DNA of 64,000 nt from Hofstenia miamia (Eukaryota; Xenacoelomorpha; Acoela), in NCBI GenBank assembly GCA_004352715.1, contig SCFE01000004.1:4144846-4208845 (forward strand). Direction: 5' to 3'. Within the stretch, counting starts at the first letter, position 1; each line of letters starts with the position of its first letter. The notes under the pieces were generated by a model. It made no database searches, was not told the origin of the DNA, and saw only the letters and a program-made list of their open reading frames with translations. The position numbers and the translations under genes were made by a program. Of the stretch, positions 10,918-22,755 are shown one piece after another.

Positions 10918-12409
10918 CTATGTTAGCATTCTTCATTTTCAGTTATTAGTGAAGTAGCAAATTAAAGCATTAAACGCTTTTTGTGGATACATCCATTGTT
11001 TTATGGGCTTATGCAAGTAGGCAGTAAAAATTACGTAGTAAAAGGATGGTGCCTTAATTCAATGGCCACGATTGTATATAATATTTTAAAGAGTCGCTAG
11101 TCAAAATGGCAAAAAACTTTATATATTTTAAACTATAAAATGGTTATTGGGGGTTCAATTACATAGCTAGGTGTGATTGAAACAGTGTTAGCAAAGTTTT
11201 TGAATGAACTTTGACGTGTATGCATGAACAGTTGAAAATAAATGTTCTACTACTCGTGAGTATGGCAACCATAAAATATAAAATACATTGTCTTAGGTCA
11301 TATTTGGCAAGGTTGATTGCGACACATTAACCAATGAGAAAATGGATAAAAATCATAATTTTATGGAAATAGTCAACGAAAGTGGTAATTTTTGCATATC
11401 TTATTATCAATTGTTGTGAAGATACTAGCCATCTAGGGGATATTTCGAGCAGGCATTCACCAAACTAAAAAATTTTATCAGACGACTGAAATTTTGACGA
11501 AAATTACTGTTCCAATGTACAAATACTAAAACAACTTAAAAATATGAAAAGGTTGCCAAACATGCGCACTTGATGGCTAAGCAGCACAAACATTTAGAGA
11601 ATGCTAAACATTCTGTGATAGCAGTCATAGTTACATTTTATTAGATTTGCAAACCAACAAAATGTTTGCAGCAGGTAATGGCAAGTTCAGAAAAGATCTA
11701 TTTCTTTTCCAAGTACAGAAGCCAAGCTGAGCTAGAATGTTTCCTTGGATTTGAATATGGACATTTTACACCGAAATAGATGAGAACAAACAAAGACCAT
11801 CTCAACCTCCAAATCTATGTTTATCAATCAGTTCTGACTTATAAATAGCAATATACAAACTTTTAAATGAAACTGTTCTACAGATGCAGATTTGTTATAA
11901 CACCGGAACGCGATTGTTTAGTAACACAATTCTATATCACGTCATTTACCAAAATGTTCAGTAATTTAATTTATCATATTTTCATTGTAAGCATTGAGAA
12001 AAAATTAAAATGAATTTTTTATGCGTAGGGAAAATAACTGTTGCATGAAACGGTAAAATAACGCTGCGTAGCGCTTATAACATTACTTGTGAAAGGTATT
12101 AAGTAAAAATGACATACTCAAAAGAAAATGGATTGAAGTTCAATTATTTTAGAGAACTGAATTGTACATCCAAAAGTAAACATGTAAAACTAAAGCTGCT
12201 TTCTTAGAGATTAGATAAAGAATAGAAATGCATTCCTTCATCGAATAAGGTAGTTAATATCCTAACATCTTTGACTGCAATGCAACATGGTTAAATTTGT
12301 GGCTTACTTTATGAAAAAGAGAGAGTACGGCAATAATTTAAGAAATGCTGTTGAAATAAAAAAAGTATTCGTAGATTATATTATTAGCATTCTTTTATAG
12401 AAAACATAC
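10918..12409. other. Non-coding stretch; expected GRWD1 3' exons not found
   Basis: AT-rich sequence without recognisable open frames. The last WD repeats of GRWD1 should follow on the minus strand, but no match to their conserved blocks was seen here or further left. Confidence 0.4.
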
Positions 12410-15400
12410 CTGTTCCAACTGATGACGTTGACATCCTGCGAATGAGCATCTTCAACATTAACAACTGTTGAAGATGATCGCAAATCCCAGATTCGAATGG
12501 AACAGTCAACACTGCAGCTAGCAATCACCTATAACAAATCAAAAATCATATTTAACTAACGATTTTAAAGCTACCTAATGAAGTTCACAACACCACAATA
12601 TTTTATAATTTTTTGAACAGCATTAAATAAACTAAAATTAGCATTCTCAATTTATTGGCCGCAGATATTTACATATACAACAGAGACCTGAAACAAACTG
12701 ATCACTAATGCAACCAATAGATAAGAGCTGAAAGGTGGAAACTTATAAAAATTAACATTCTAAGAGCAATAATTAGCTTAAGATGGTCAGAAAGTGCTGG
12801 TTTTTAATAGTTCTAACAAAATCACTTCAAGTAAAAACGATGTCACATCAAAATATATTAGTAGTAAGCATCAACATACATTGGCTTCTGTAGGCGACCA
12901 CTGAATATCTTCAACAGACGCATTGTGGCCTTTCTTAAGATGCGGTTTAACATCCCACGTGGAGTTATTTATTGGCTCCCAAATGTGAACGGCGCCTTTG
13001 GTGTCGCCACTTGCCAGATAGCCTAAACAACTAAATCTACATTTCGCTGTACTGTACAAGCGCAGATAAGAAATTCGAAATGAAATATTACTAATTTAAC
13101 ATTGGAATTCACTAAATGTTTCAATCAATGTTGGTGGTAAAAATATCACATTTTCTATGTTTGGAATGATGCCAAGCATCTACAAAATAAAACCAGTAAA
13201 GTAAAAGGCAATAATGTTGTGAAGATAGTAACTACAGCTCACAAGAGAATGAACATTTGCAAATATCTTTAAAAATCCTAACACGGTAACCTAAAATGTC
13301 TTCAAACATGGAAAAGCATTAAAGAACGTAATATATAAAGGCTGGACATAACCTGATTTGAAACCTCTACGAATGCACTTTGAATAAACATCAAATATGA
13401 AAAATAATGCAATAGATTATCCATCTTTAAATTAAAAGTTCTTAGCAAAATAGATAAAAACGATTTATGAAGTGTCCATTGAAGGAAATGTGTTGCATGT
13501 ATGTTATAAACCACTTTTAATACTGAACAAATGAAAAAATGTCAAACCTGTATTTACGTGACTCCAGTCGAGAGCAAATCCCTCAGCACTATGACCACTA
13601 AAGAGATAAACTGGCTTATGAATAATTGGCTCCGGATTCAATTGGTTGATACTGGTACACTGGTCTTCTAAATTTCGCAATGGGTTCGTTACATTGTAAA
13701 TTAGCACTTGTCCACGCTCCGACCAATTCGACACAAGATGATTTTGTTGAATTTTCACTGACTAAATCAAAAAATAAAAACTAAAGAAATGATAGTATAA
13801 TGAAATCATTTGGTTCAAAGGTCACCAGCAGCTTAGCTATACACCCAAGCAGGCTTACGCATTGCCAACATTGGTTAACATGGTCGCCATTGCAAAATTC
13901 GACAACGCCATCTATTAATCAATAATAGCAATAAAACTTAATTCTATTTATAAGAAATTGAATTAGGCATGATATTCTAGGGGCTATTGTAGTAGAATGG
14001 CATGGATTTCAATAATAAACTTCATTCAGAAAACTCCGTGAGCATATTCTTGGAAACTCACCAATAACAAAACTAGTCTACAAATAATAAAGAGACTATC
14101 TTAGTACTGGTAGGCTGCAAATGCAAACGATATTTCTGCTTGATGTAGTGATTACTATAGCCAAAAAAAGTGTAAACGTATTATATCACCTTCCGACATT
14201 CCAACAGAATGAGCATGTAAAGAAATGTGAAATCCACTAAAATACACCTTTGCGTACAATGAATAAGTTAAATTTATTAAAGAACAATTATTCCGTGAAA
14301 CCTTCACGAAAAAAATTATGTCTCATTACAATTTGGAAGCTCACGTCAGATCAATTGATGTATCTGGAAAGAAACAAATTGACCTTTAAGCAAACAATAT
14401 CCAGTAGAGGTACACTCGGATAGATGGTCGGGGAATTAAAGGAGGTTATAATTAACATCGTGTCACTTTGTTTTCATTTCAGTTGAACACAAATTGACTT
14501 TGAAATTCGCATTGAAAGTGGAGTTGTTTTACGCCAATGGCATCACTGAACAAAGACACATTCTATGCCACAACCATTAGACGTTTAATAACTCGTTCAC
14601 TACAACAGGTTCAGTTTTGGACAATGCAAAGCCAGGAAGAAACAAGATTACGGAACATTGACAAGATGAAGTTGCTGATGCATTGCCGACTGAAGAATGC
14701 TAATCCATATGCCATATCAAAGAACAGTGTACAACGATTATGCGAAGTATACATGGAATGTATCCCTACAAGTTGCAGACATGTCAAAAACTGTCCCATT
14801 ATCATTTGCAAAAAAGAGAGGAATTCGCCAACATGATTTTTTGTAGTGGCGACATGGACATCGAATAAGTTTTATGGACTGACGAATCCTACTTCTCTCC
14901 TCTGGTGCAGTGAATCGCCACAAAATTGCATTATTTGGGGAAAAGAACAGCCGAAAGTTAAGCTCGAAATCGACGTTCACGCTCCCAAAGTTAGTGTGTG
15001 GTTGGGCTATACAGCTAATATTCAATTGAAACCAAATTTTTTCGACACCACCATTATTGAAGAAAAATATGCGGATATGCTGAAAAACTCATTCCACAAC
15101 TGCGTCGCAAGCGGAAGCTCAACAGCACCATATTTCAACAAGATGGAGCGCTACCCCATTATACCATTGTGGCCAGAAACGATATTTGCCAATACTTTCC
15201 TAACAACAGGATGATATCCAGAAGTTTTCGGGAAATTGGCCAGCATTTTATCCAGACCTATCACCACTCGACTACCTCTGGCCAACAGAAGTCAGGGTTA
15301 TTCCACCTTCTAACCCCGCAATTTGGATGAATTGAAGCAACCCATTTCAACAGTGTTGGAAGAATTGAGAAGATCTGTTCTACATTTGTCAGGCCGTCTA

Positions 15401-17578
15401 GGAAATTTTATAGAGACTGGAGACGAGGAAGCAAACAATTAATATGTAATGGTAATTAACCCTCCTGCTATAGACATCCATGTATGTTAATATTTACTAA
15501 ATATACTTTGTTTTTTGTATATTTTTAAATTTAACTGCGTGAATTCTGGGGAATACTGTAAATATATGTTTTGTATCAAAAAATTATAAAAATGTTTGCA
15601 TAGTAAAATATAACCTTAATGCGGTTATTAGAAGATTGTTGTTTGATTCCAACGCAGTTCATTTTAGGCTGTGAAACCGAATCATCATCTGACTCGTCAC
15701 TTGAAGAATCGCTCAGCTCTTCCTCTCTGAAGTCTAAAGCATGTCTAGTGTCATATTTTTCAAAATCTTGACTATATTCGGGGCGGCTTTCAAAGTTTGA
15801 CGAAAATGAAGTTTGAAAAATCAATACCTTTCAAACTTTTATTTGAAAATTTGAATATTATAAAATTCAAAGTTTGATTTGAAATTTGAAAGTTTTAAAA
15901 TTGGATTTCAAGTTTGATATTTTTAGAAATAATTCTTCCACACAAAGGAATGCATATTTATTAGAAAAATATGTAATTAAATATAATGTAGCAATGAGGT
16001 AGGCTAAAAACCCTATAATGAAATTTTTACCTATATTTTTAACAATATGGATTATACATAGTAGAACATATATTAATAATACATAGTACTTTGTTTGAAC
16101 AGAAAATAAGATTATTGTACGTATTGCCTAGAGATTTTGTGGTGAATTCCCCTGTAACTTTTAAAAATACTGAAATTGCTTATTAAACTATTCCATTTAA
16201 TCACGAAAACAAAGCATCATAAATGTGGTCATAACAGTCAGAAAGTTTATAAATTGTGCTTACTGTCAGCTTAATTTTCAAACATGCTAAGTGATTAGTT
16301 TTACTAAAATGAATGAATTCACAAAGTCATTATTAATGCCTGTCGGAAGTTTTCATTTTCTACACGAACAATAATTTTAAATTTACTATGTATTTCAAAA
16401 CTCACCATAAAATAATATCGGAGCAATTTAATAGGGTTGATGTGCAAATTTTGACAAAATTTCAATGTCAAAGTTTACTCTTTAGCCTCCAGTTTGGTTT
16501 GAAATTTGAATTTTAGAATTTTACAAAATTTGATTTGAAAGTTTGAACATTTGAATTTGATTTGAAGGCTGACTATATTTATATCCTTGCAAAACCAAGA
16601 ATCACCAATGAATAGTGATAACAGTACATTGTCTCTATGTAAGAAACAAAAAATTTAAAACAATTCCAGGCAAACCTTTTTTCTTTTTTAACTTCTTGAG
16701 ATTCGAGAGCTTCAAAAGCAGAAGACGGTTATCTTTTGGTCTTTTAGCCTGTGTACCAGCTGCTAGATACATTGTATGGCACATATTCTTCGCGCGATTG
16801 AATCCAAGATCGTCTTCGAGGATGGAGAAACTAAGGCAAGGATCACCTAAAGAACTGAATGGCTTAGCATACAAACTTAGGTGTAGCGAAAAATTTGGAA
16901 ATTTGAGATAAAACTGGAAGTAAACAGAAAGTCAAAGAATCAAAATCGTAGTTCCAAGTTCCAATTGCCAGTCTAACGAAAGTCTTAGAGAATCACTTAA
17001 CAAATCGTTCACTTACTACCTCGAACAATGAAGCACACTGATGCAATGCAAGAGGCCTCAAGTCCCCTTTACTTCATGAATTAGTTATCAGCTAGCATGT
17101 AATAGCGTATAAATAGAACCAATTTAAGCGAAAACAAAACCTAAATTAATTATTGCATATAATTGCTGCCTATTTCAAAAGACACTAGTACCTGTACTAA
17201 TATTAGTAAACAACTGTATACACTATGGCCGAAGGTACCCAAGCAAATATATACATCAACAAAATATACAACTCTAGAAGTGAGAACGAAATTTAGAAAA
17301 CATGCAACAAAGTATTGTTCGTTGGTGTTGAAATGTTACAAGGAATTGCGCAACACTTCTTGTAAATTTGAAAATGTGACATCGAGTCAGAATCAATATC
17401 TTACAAAGTCTATTACCAAAATATAATCAATGCACATACTAAGGGAGACTTCATGGAAGATTTCGTAGACGGAGGTGTCAAAGTTTTCTTCACCGTCACT
17501 GCTGCTGTCATCATTATCACCAATGCGGTTGTCACCTTCAACGACATCCATTGCTTCAACTTCATCGCCTTCAGTCAT
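12410..17578 (-). CDS. GRWD1: GRWD1/Rrb1 homologue: glutamate-rich WD-repeat ribosome-biogenesis protein, partial
   Basis: GRWD1 (yeast Rrb1) is a nucleolar WD40 chaperone for ribosomal protein L3 in 60S assembly. Exons on the minus strand: 17440-17578 (ATG, acidic MTEGDEVEAMDVVEGDN), about 16914-16676 (PCLSF, LAAGTQAKRPKDNRLLLL), 16585-16571 joined to 15769-15615 (acidic SDSSSDESDDD), 13761-13548 (GQVLIYNV, FSGHSAEGFALDWS), 13022-12880 (GAVHIWEP, ASVEDIQWSPTEAN) and 12528-12410 (ASCSVDCSIRIWDLRSSS, DVNVISWN). Intron phases agree from exon 2 on; the 5' edge of exon 2 is uncertain. The remaining C-terminal WD repeats are absent from the window. Exon 3 is split by a 792-bp insertion, so this allele may be broken. 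Identity is firm from the order and spacing of the blocks. Confidence 0.88.
14470..15445 (+). mobile_element. Mariner/Tc3-like DDE transposase pseudogene in a GRWD1 intron
   Basis: Plus-strand pieces opposite to GRWD1 match a mariner/IS630-type transposase: an N-terminal VELFYANGITEQRH region near 14520, TGSVLDNAKPGRNK near 14610, LWTDESYFS near 14875 with the first catalytic Asp, NCIIWGKEQPKVK near 14935, APKVSVWLGYTA near 14985 and a C-terminal YPDLSPLDYLW near 15255. At least four frameshifts or stops are present. It lies between exons 3 and 4 of GRWD1 and has no effect on its splice sites that I can see. Confidence 0.75.
15770..16579. mobile_element. TE insertion in GRWD1 exon 3 with 9-bp target duplication
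   Basis: The 9-mer GACTATATT stands at 15770-15778 and again at 16571-16579. Between them lie 792 bases that begin CGGGGCGGCTTTCAAAGTTT and end ATTTGAAGGCT, with repeated TTTGAAATTTGAAAG-like words at both ends in opposite orientation. Removing the insert and one 9-mer restores an exon of 170 bases whose phases fit both neighbouring exons. No transposase frame is visible, so it is non-autonomous. The 9-bp duplication suggests a MULE-like element, although an 8-bp hAT-type duplication cannot be ruled out. Confidence 0.6.
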
Positions 17579-18136
17579 GTCTTAAATACAATTCAATGCT
17601 TAATGAAATAGACATTCGCCAAGGGAAAAGATATCCTATAAAAATGTGGAGTTATTTCTCAATGAGTTCAGATATTGGGTTTAAGTGACTGCGGTAAGAT
17701 TGGGTGACTTTGGTCAGCGGGGTTACTGACAATTTTCCGTAATATTGTAAAAACATGTTAGCAGCTAAAAAAACGAACAACTCATGAACTACCGTCCCAT
17801 ACAATAATAATATATTTTCAAACAGTGAATTACATTGAAAAAATTACTTTTTATCACTGTATATTGACATGCATTTTAAAATTGACTCCGCCCAACATAT
17901 GGTTCAATTTCACAAACATGATAGCTTGTGAAAAGTATTGTTAAATACCAACTAACAGATTGATGAGAATTTATGTCATCACTGAAGTCAATCTACTACA
18001 AATAATGTGGCGGTGAATTGGCAACCAACGACAGCTAGATTAAATTGGAAGTCAGCAACTGGTTAGTCACAAACTACGATTTTGAAAAGAGGACACAATA
18101 GTCGTGGAACAACTATATGATATCAAGAGTGAAAAT
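17579..18136. promoter_or_regulatory. Divergent 5' region between GRWD1 and a small plus-strand gene
   Basis: About 560 bases separate the GRWD1 start (minus) from the next predicted start (plus), so both promoters must lie here. No specific motif stands out. Confidence 0.3.
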
Positions 18137-18555
18137 ATGTTTGAGGTAAGACTGAAATGCAGCTAGTGCTGTTATTAAGGGAATTCAAACAAAAGATATA
18201 AAGATCTTTATTTCAGGTTACCTTCCCGAAAACTTCTCAATTCTCAAACAGCTTCTACTGGCCAGATCATTCAGACAGTAACATTTACGATAGATTATGT
18301 GTACCAGAAGCTGAAAGGCATTACATCCTTCCTAGCGGAGGATACAAATTTGGAGATATTTTGGACTTTATAGTTCACTATGAATTTCAGTTTCATTTAA
18401 CAACTGAAAAATTCATTTTTGCTTTTATAAAGTTTCTAATAAATTGTATTTCTAGATTTTCATTTTTAATATATGTTTTGCCTTCCAATTACCTACTTTT
18501 TGATACTGTACTGCCAAAGAGTAAAGACATTATAAAATGCAGAACTATATTTTGA
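18137..18555 (+). CDS. Hypothetical small protein, two or more exons
   Basis: ATG at 18137 gives MFE, then a consensus donor GTAAGA at 18146 and an acceptor TTTATTTCAG at 18216. The second exon continues VTFPKTSQFSNSFYWPDHSD and later CVPEAERHYILPSGGYKFGD, then becomes hydrophobic and stops at 18555. I do not recognise a family. The clean splice signals and the protein-like composition up to about 18360 support a gene. The hydrophobic tail (rich in F, I and L) may be read-through into an intron, in which case further exons are missing. It faces away from GRWD1. Confidence 0.35.
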
Positions 18556-19276
18556 GGAAAGTGCAACCAAATATAGAAATAATGTGAAGCTTAACTCATA
18601 CAAATTCTACACCCATTGCTAAGTATTATCCATGTATTCATTTTAGAGGCAGGGTCAATTTTACAAAGGATATTCATAGAATATAGCGAAAAACTCATAA
18701 ATAAGAAAATAAGCCAAAGTTATACCATAGGAGGTTGAATTTGAACACAACGTATTTTTTATGATATCTATGTAAATCGACACATAGTGTATGATGGAAA
18801 AGAAGCTTGTATAATTGAATTGTGATAATCGTTTCAATATTGGAATGTTCATAAAATCAGAAATTACAAAAGTGGGGAAAAACCGGTCTAGGCTACCCCA
18901 TTTTACGATATATTGTATAGTTGAATCGACTTTGGAAAAAAAATTAAACGTAGAAAATACACACACTATCTGTAAGCCCTTACCAAATAATGAAATAAAT
19001 ATAAGTTAACTAGAATTATCTACAAAATGCGAATTAGTCTAATGAACAAAAGCATACCTGCGTTGGTTGCTAATTGTAAATAATCCTAATAACTCAACTG
19101 CAAGACATATATATTTGGTAACGTGTAGAGCAGTAATAGTATGATAATGCCAATTTAACAAAAAAATATATAAAATTTTCTTCAATGGGAAAGGATAGAT
19201 TAATTATATTTACAACATTTTCTAGATGACAATATTTACAAAACCCGATGTTCACAGTTCAAGTAAAATCAATCAA
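18556..19276. other. Intergenic stretch, nothing recognised
   Basis: AT-rich, with short open frames on both strands that show no conserved blocks. Confidence 0.5.
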
Positions 19277-20692
19277 CTACTCAAATATCAGTCCTGACCA
19301 AAACGCATAGCCGACTGATATCAGAATGCATATTAACGACACAACACAGAGTGGAATGAAAAGACAGAATAGTAGTTTGGCATCACCATACAATTTATCA
19401 ACATCCGAGACATGTAGGTAAGAGATGGCACCATTAAAGTCCCTGAGACCAAGGTCATCAGCCAGATTGGAAAGAGAGGTCTTCCTGTCCACAATTGTGG
19501 GAGTGAATTGCTCAGAAGACTCAATTCCTTCTGCCCAGTCAACTGATTTATACTGCTGAGACATTAACTGGAATATTTCCCGTTGTTGAAAACTAAGTCT
19601 AAATTACAAATTCTATTGACTACTCAGACTGCACTTATGGACAAAAATCCTGGAGTTCAAGTCTATATAATGGCCTTTCTATCCATTTTACACACAATTT
19701 TATCCTTACACAACATAAGGCAATAAATAATCTAGAGTAATTTTCATTTCTTGATACCTTTGAATTTACTGTAGAAAACGAAGTTGATTTTAATAAAGCG
19801 TCAAAGTATTTAAAAATACGTATTTTATAAATAGGTGCATTTGAAAACAATACTGAACGTTCTCCAAATTAACCAATATTAAATTTTTCAAAATTGTTAT
19901 TCAAATGATTGCTAGACACAACGATTTAAATTTTCTCAAATATGTCAAAACAATCAAAATTTGAAACAGCAAAACCAACTAAACATGTAATATAACTTTT
20001 CATATCAGACACAATATATGGTAAAAAACGTTGAATATACAAGTGTAAATAATTTAATAATTTATCACATCGAAAATCTTAGAAAAAGGAAATATAGGAA
20101 TTAATGAAATAATGGCAACTATTGCTTGTAAGTTGAAAATGTGAAAATTGGCAATTTACAACAATGAAGTGTTGCGGCACACATATTTTTTATAACCCCA
20201 GCTTCGAGTCTCAAAGTAAATTCAGTATTACATCGTGACAATTTGTAATAACTTCAATGGACATGAGAGTAGTCTTATCAATTTTAAAGCTTGTTCATTC
20301 GACCTATCCAAAGTCAAAATGACTTACTTGAAATTTATGAAGTAGTTTAGAAGAGATGAATTTCTAATGAAGGGACAGACATCAAAAGAATTGTTGGGTG
20401 AAGCCATGAACAGACGTGCATTCGATGCCTCAATTAACTGTGGTAGAAATAGTAGAGGCCACCGACCAATAATAACAGTGACATCTTGTAAAATAGTGAT
20501 CCACTTCTCTTTAGTCAGAAATCCCGTTGAAAACAGCTCAATAAGAAGGGAATTTTTTTCATTGTTGGAATCCGAACATAATCCAAAGTCGTTTAATAAT
20601 TGTTCCTCTTTGTAAAAACTTTTAAAAACTGAAGTCCAATAAAGATCTTCTGATGGAGAGGTAGCTATGCAAATCACACGAAGGGAAGTCAT
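19277..20692 (-). CDS. Unrecognised 226-residue protein with C-terminal membrane segment
   Basis: Two exons join in phase. Exon 1 (20692-20328) starts MTSLRVICIATSPSEDLYW and ends at a strong donor (CAA/GTAAGT), phase 2. Exon 2 (19592-19277) follows an acceptor CTTAG and continues FQQREIFQLMSQQYKSVDWA. The product is 226 residues. A single long hydrophobic stretch near residues 190-220 (LLFCLFIPLCVVSLICILIS) lies close to the C-terminus, with only a few residues after it, so a tail-anchored or single-pass protein facing the cytosol is likely. The soluble part is mixed charge without low complexity. I do not recognise the family. No signal peptide is obvious. Confidence 0.55.
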
Positions 20693-20918
20693 TTATACAT
20701 TTGGAATAATGTAAAATACACAGAGCTAAAAACATATTTCATGGGTAATATTTTAATTTTCATTTAAAGTTAAAAAGTGGCTTTACAAGCAAAGCACTTG
20801 AATTAAAAATATAAAACTTATTTCCATGATAAGTTGAAAAGGGGAGTATGAATAGAAACATGATATCCTTTAATGTTACTAAGCAAGGAATAAGGCAAAA
20901 CTAGTCATGAACACTTAA

Positions 20919-21829
20919 TAATTGCTTAAATTTAACAGTTGAAATATAAAAAATCAATCAATTGTGAGGGTTTTCATAAAAATTGTACCTTCTAACATAA
21001 GAATACATTCGCAATTTCTGGATGTCAGTGGAGCCAAATTTTTATAAGTTTGGGAGTAAGTCTCTGCCTCATATTCCGTTGAACTTAGTTATATTTTCAA
21101 ATTTGTTGAAAATATATCCTAAAAATGATATTGAATTCGTTTTAGTGAAGATGCAGCAGATAACGTCAAGCAAGACACATCTCTATTCATATTTCAATTA
21201 AAATTGTTGTGCGTGTGTCACTTACAATTTGCAATTTAAAATTATATAAATTATCATACCTGTGCAATCTTACTTCAATAGCAAATACGAATTTCAACAA
21301 TATTTTATAAGACATTGATTAAAATCCAAATTAGATAATGTCTACATACATCAAGTTTAATAGTTGGAAGAAGNTAATTGCTTAAATTTAACAGTTGAAA
21401 TATAAAAAATCAATCAATTGTGAGGGTTTTCATAAAAATTGTACCTTCTAACATAAGAATACATTCGCAATTTCTGGATGTCAGTGGAGCCAAATTTTTA
21501 TAAGTTTGGGAGTAAGTCTCTGCCTCATATTCCGTTGAACTTAGTTATATTTTCAAATTTGTTGAAAATATATCCTAAAAATGATATTGAATTCGTTTTA
21601 GTGAAGATGCAGCAGATAACGTCAAGCAAGACACATCTCTATTCATATTTCAATTAAAATTGTTGTGCGTGTGTCACTTACAATTTGCAATTTAAAATTA
21701 TATAAATTATCATACCTGTGCAATCTTACTTCAATAGCAAATACGAATTTCAACAATATTTTATAAGACATTGATTAAAATCCAAATTAGATAATGTCTA
21801 CATACATCAAGTTTAATAGTTGGAAGAAG
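20919..21829. repeat. Exact 455-bp direct duplication across a single N
   Basis: Bases 20919-21373 and 21375-21829 appear identical and are separated only by the N at 21374. This is the signature of two overlapping contig ends placed in tandem without merging rather than a genomic duplication. Confidence 0.85.
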
Positions 21830-22352
21830 TATACCTCAACAATTAACTGAACGTTTGGCAATAAAAAGCCTAAGTAACTTTAAATACATTAATGGAATCT
21901 ACACGAATCATAGCTATCAAGAACTCTTAACCAATTGATTTTTATTTAGACATTACTGTATAAACTAACATGAATTTAAAACGAAATTGCAAAATGCGCA
22001 GTGAAACCACAATTCAGCGAAAATACAGAAAAAATATTCATGCGAGATGCGGGCCGGACGGAGTCAAGAATAAATGAAATGTTTGCTGAAATGCGGGCCA
22101 CACAATTTATCTAATCGGTTTGCTTTGCAAATTGTATTCAAAAAACTATTGAAGCATTTACATAGTTTAAGTTGATTTTCTTGTTTTAGTGTTTTTGGTA
22201 ATATTTTCATTATTCGATTAAAAGTATCCAGGTAACCTGCGGGCTAAAACAAGAAATGGTTTTGCGAAACGGTAGAAACGCCTTTTAAATAACTGCACGG
22301 GCTACGAACAGGGTTAAATTGTAAAGGCTCGCTTCTACCCACGACTATAATA
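21830..22352. other. Intergenic stretch, nothing recognised
   Basis: No open frame or repeat end was recognised. A slightly GC-richer patch near 22040-22100 has no assignable function. Confidence 0.4.
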
Positions 22353-22753
22353 CAGTATTCCTCGCTATTCACGAGTGTTACGTTCTTTACTCCCCGCGAA
22401 TATTAGATACAGTTTTTAATCGTTTATGTATGAGATTATATACGGTACTAAATGCTTCCCAAATACTTTAGGACACTCTTACTCATTAATATAGTAATAA
22501 GATAGTAATAATGTAGTAATATTGGATGCAGTTATGTATTTCAATAATATAGTAATGATGATGTAAGCACATTTGAATTTTGTACTGCAACAATATTTTA
22601 ATAAAAAAATTGAAGTACAGGAGGACAGGAACACCGCATAGCATAGGAACCCATAGTGTATTACTGTCCCGTAAAGTAATTTTTTATACGTACATCACAT
22701 GTGTTAGATTTAAGAGCCTAATAAGCGGGACCGCGAATAGGTGGGGTATTCTG
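22353..22753. mobile_element. Pogo/Tigger-like MITE, 401 bp
   Basis: The element begins CAGTATTCCTCGCTATTCAC and its other end read in reverse is CAGAATACCCCACCTATTCG, an imperfect terminal inverted repeat of about 24 bases. TA stands directly outside both ends (22351-22352 and 22754-22755), the target duplication of Tc1/mariner/pogo elements. The CAGT-TCCTCGCTATTC type of end is usual for pogo/Tigger families. There is no transposase inside. Confidence 0.7.
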
Positions 22754-22755
22754 TA

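Noticed and set aside
13302-13514. 70-codon minus-strand ORF between GRWD1 exons
   Set aside because: Lies wholly in the intron between 13548 and 13022; no WD-repeat content.
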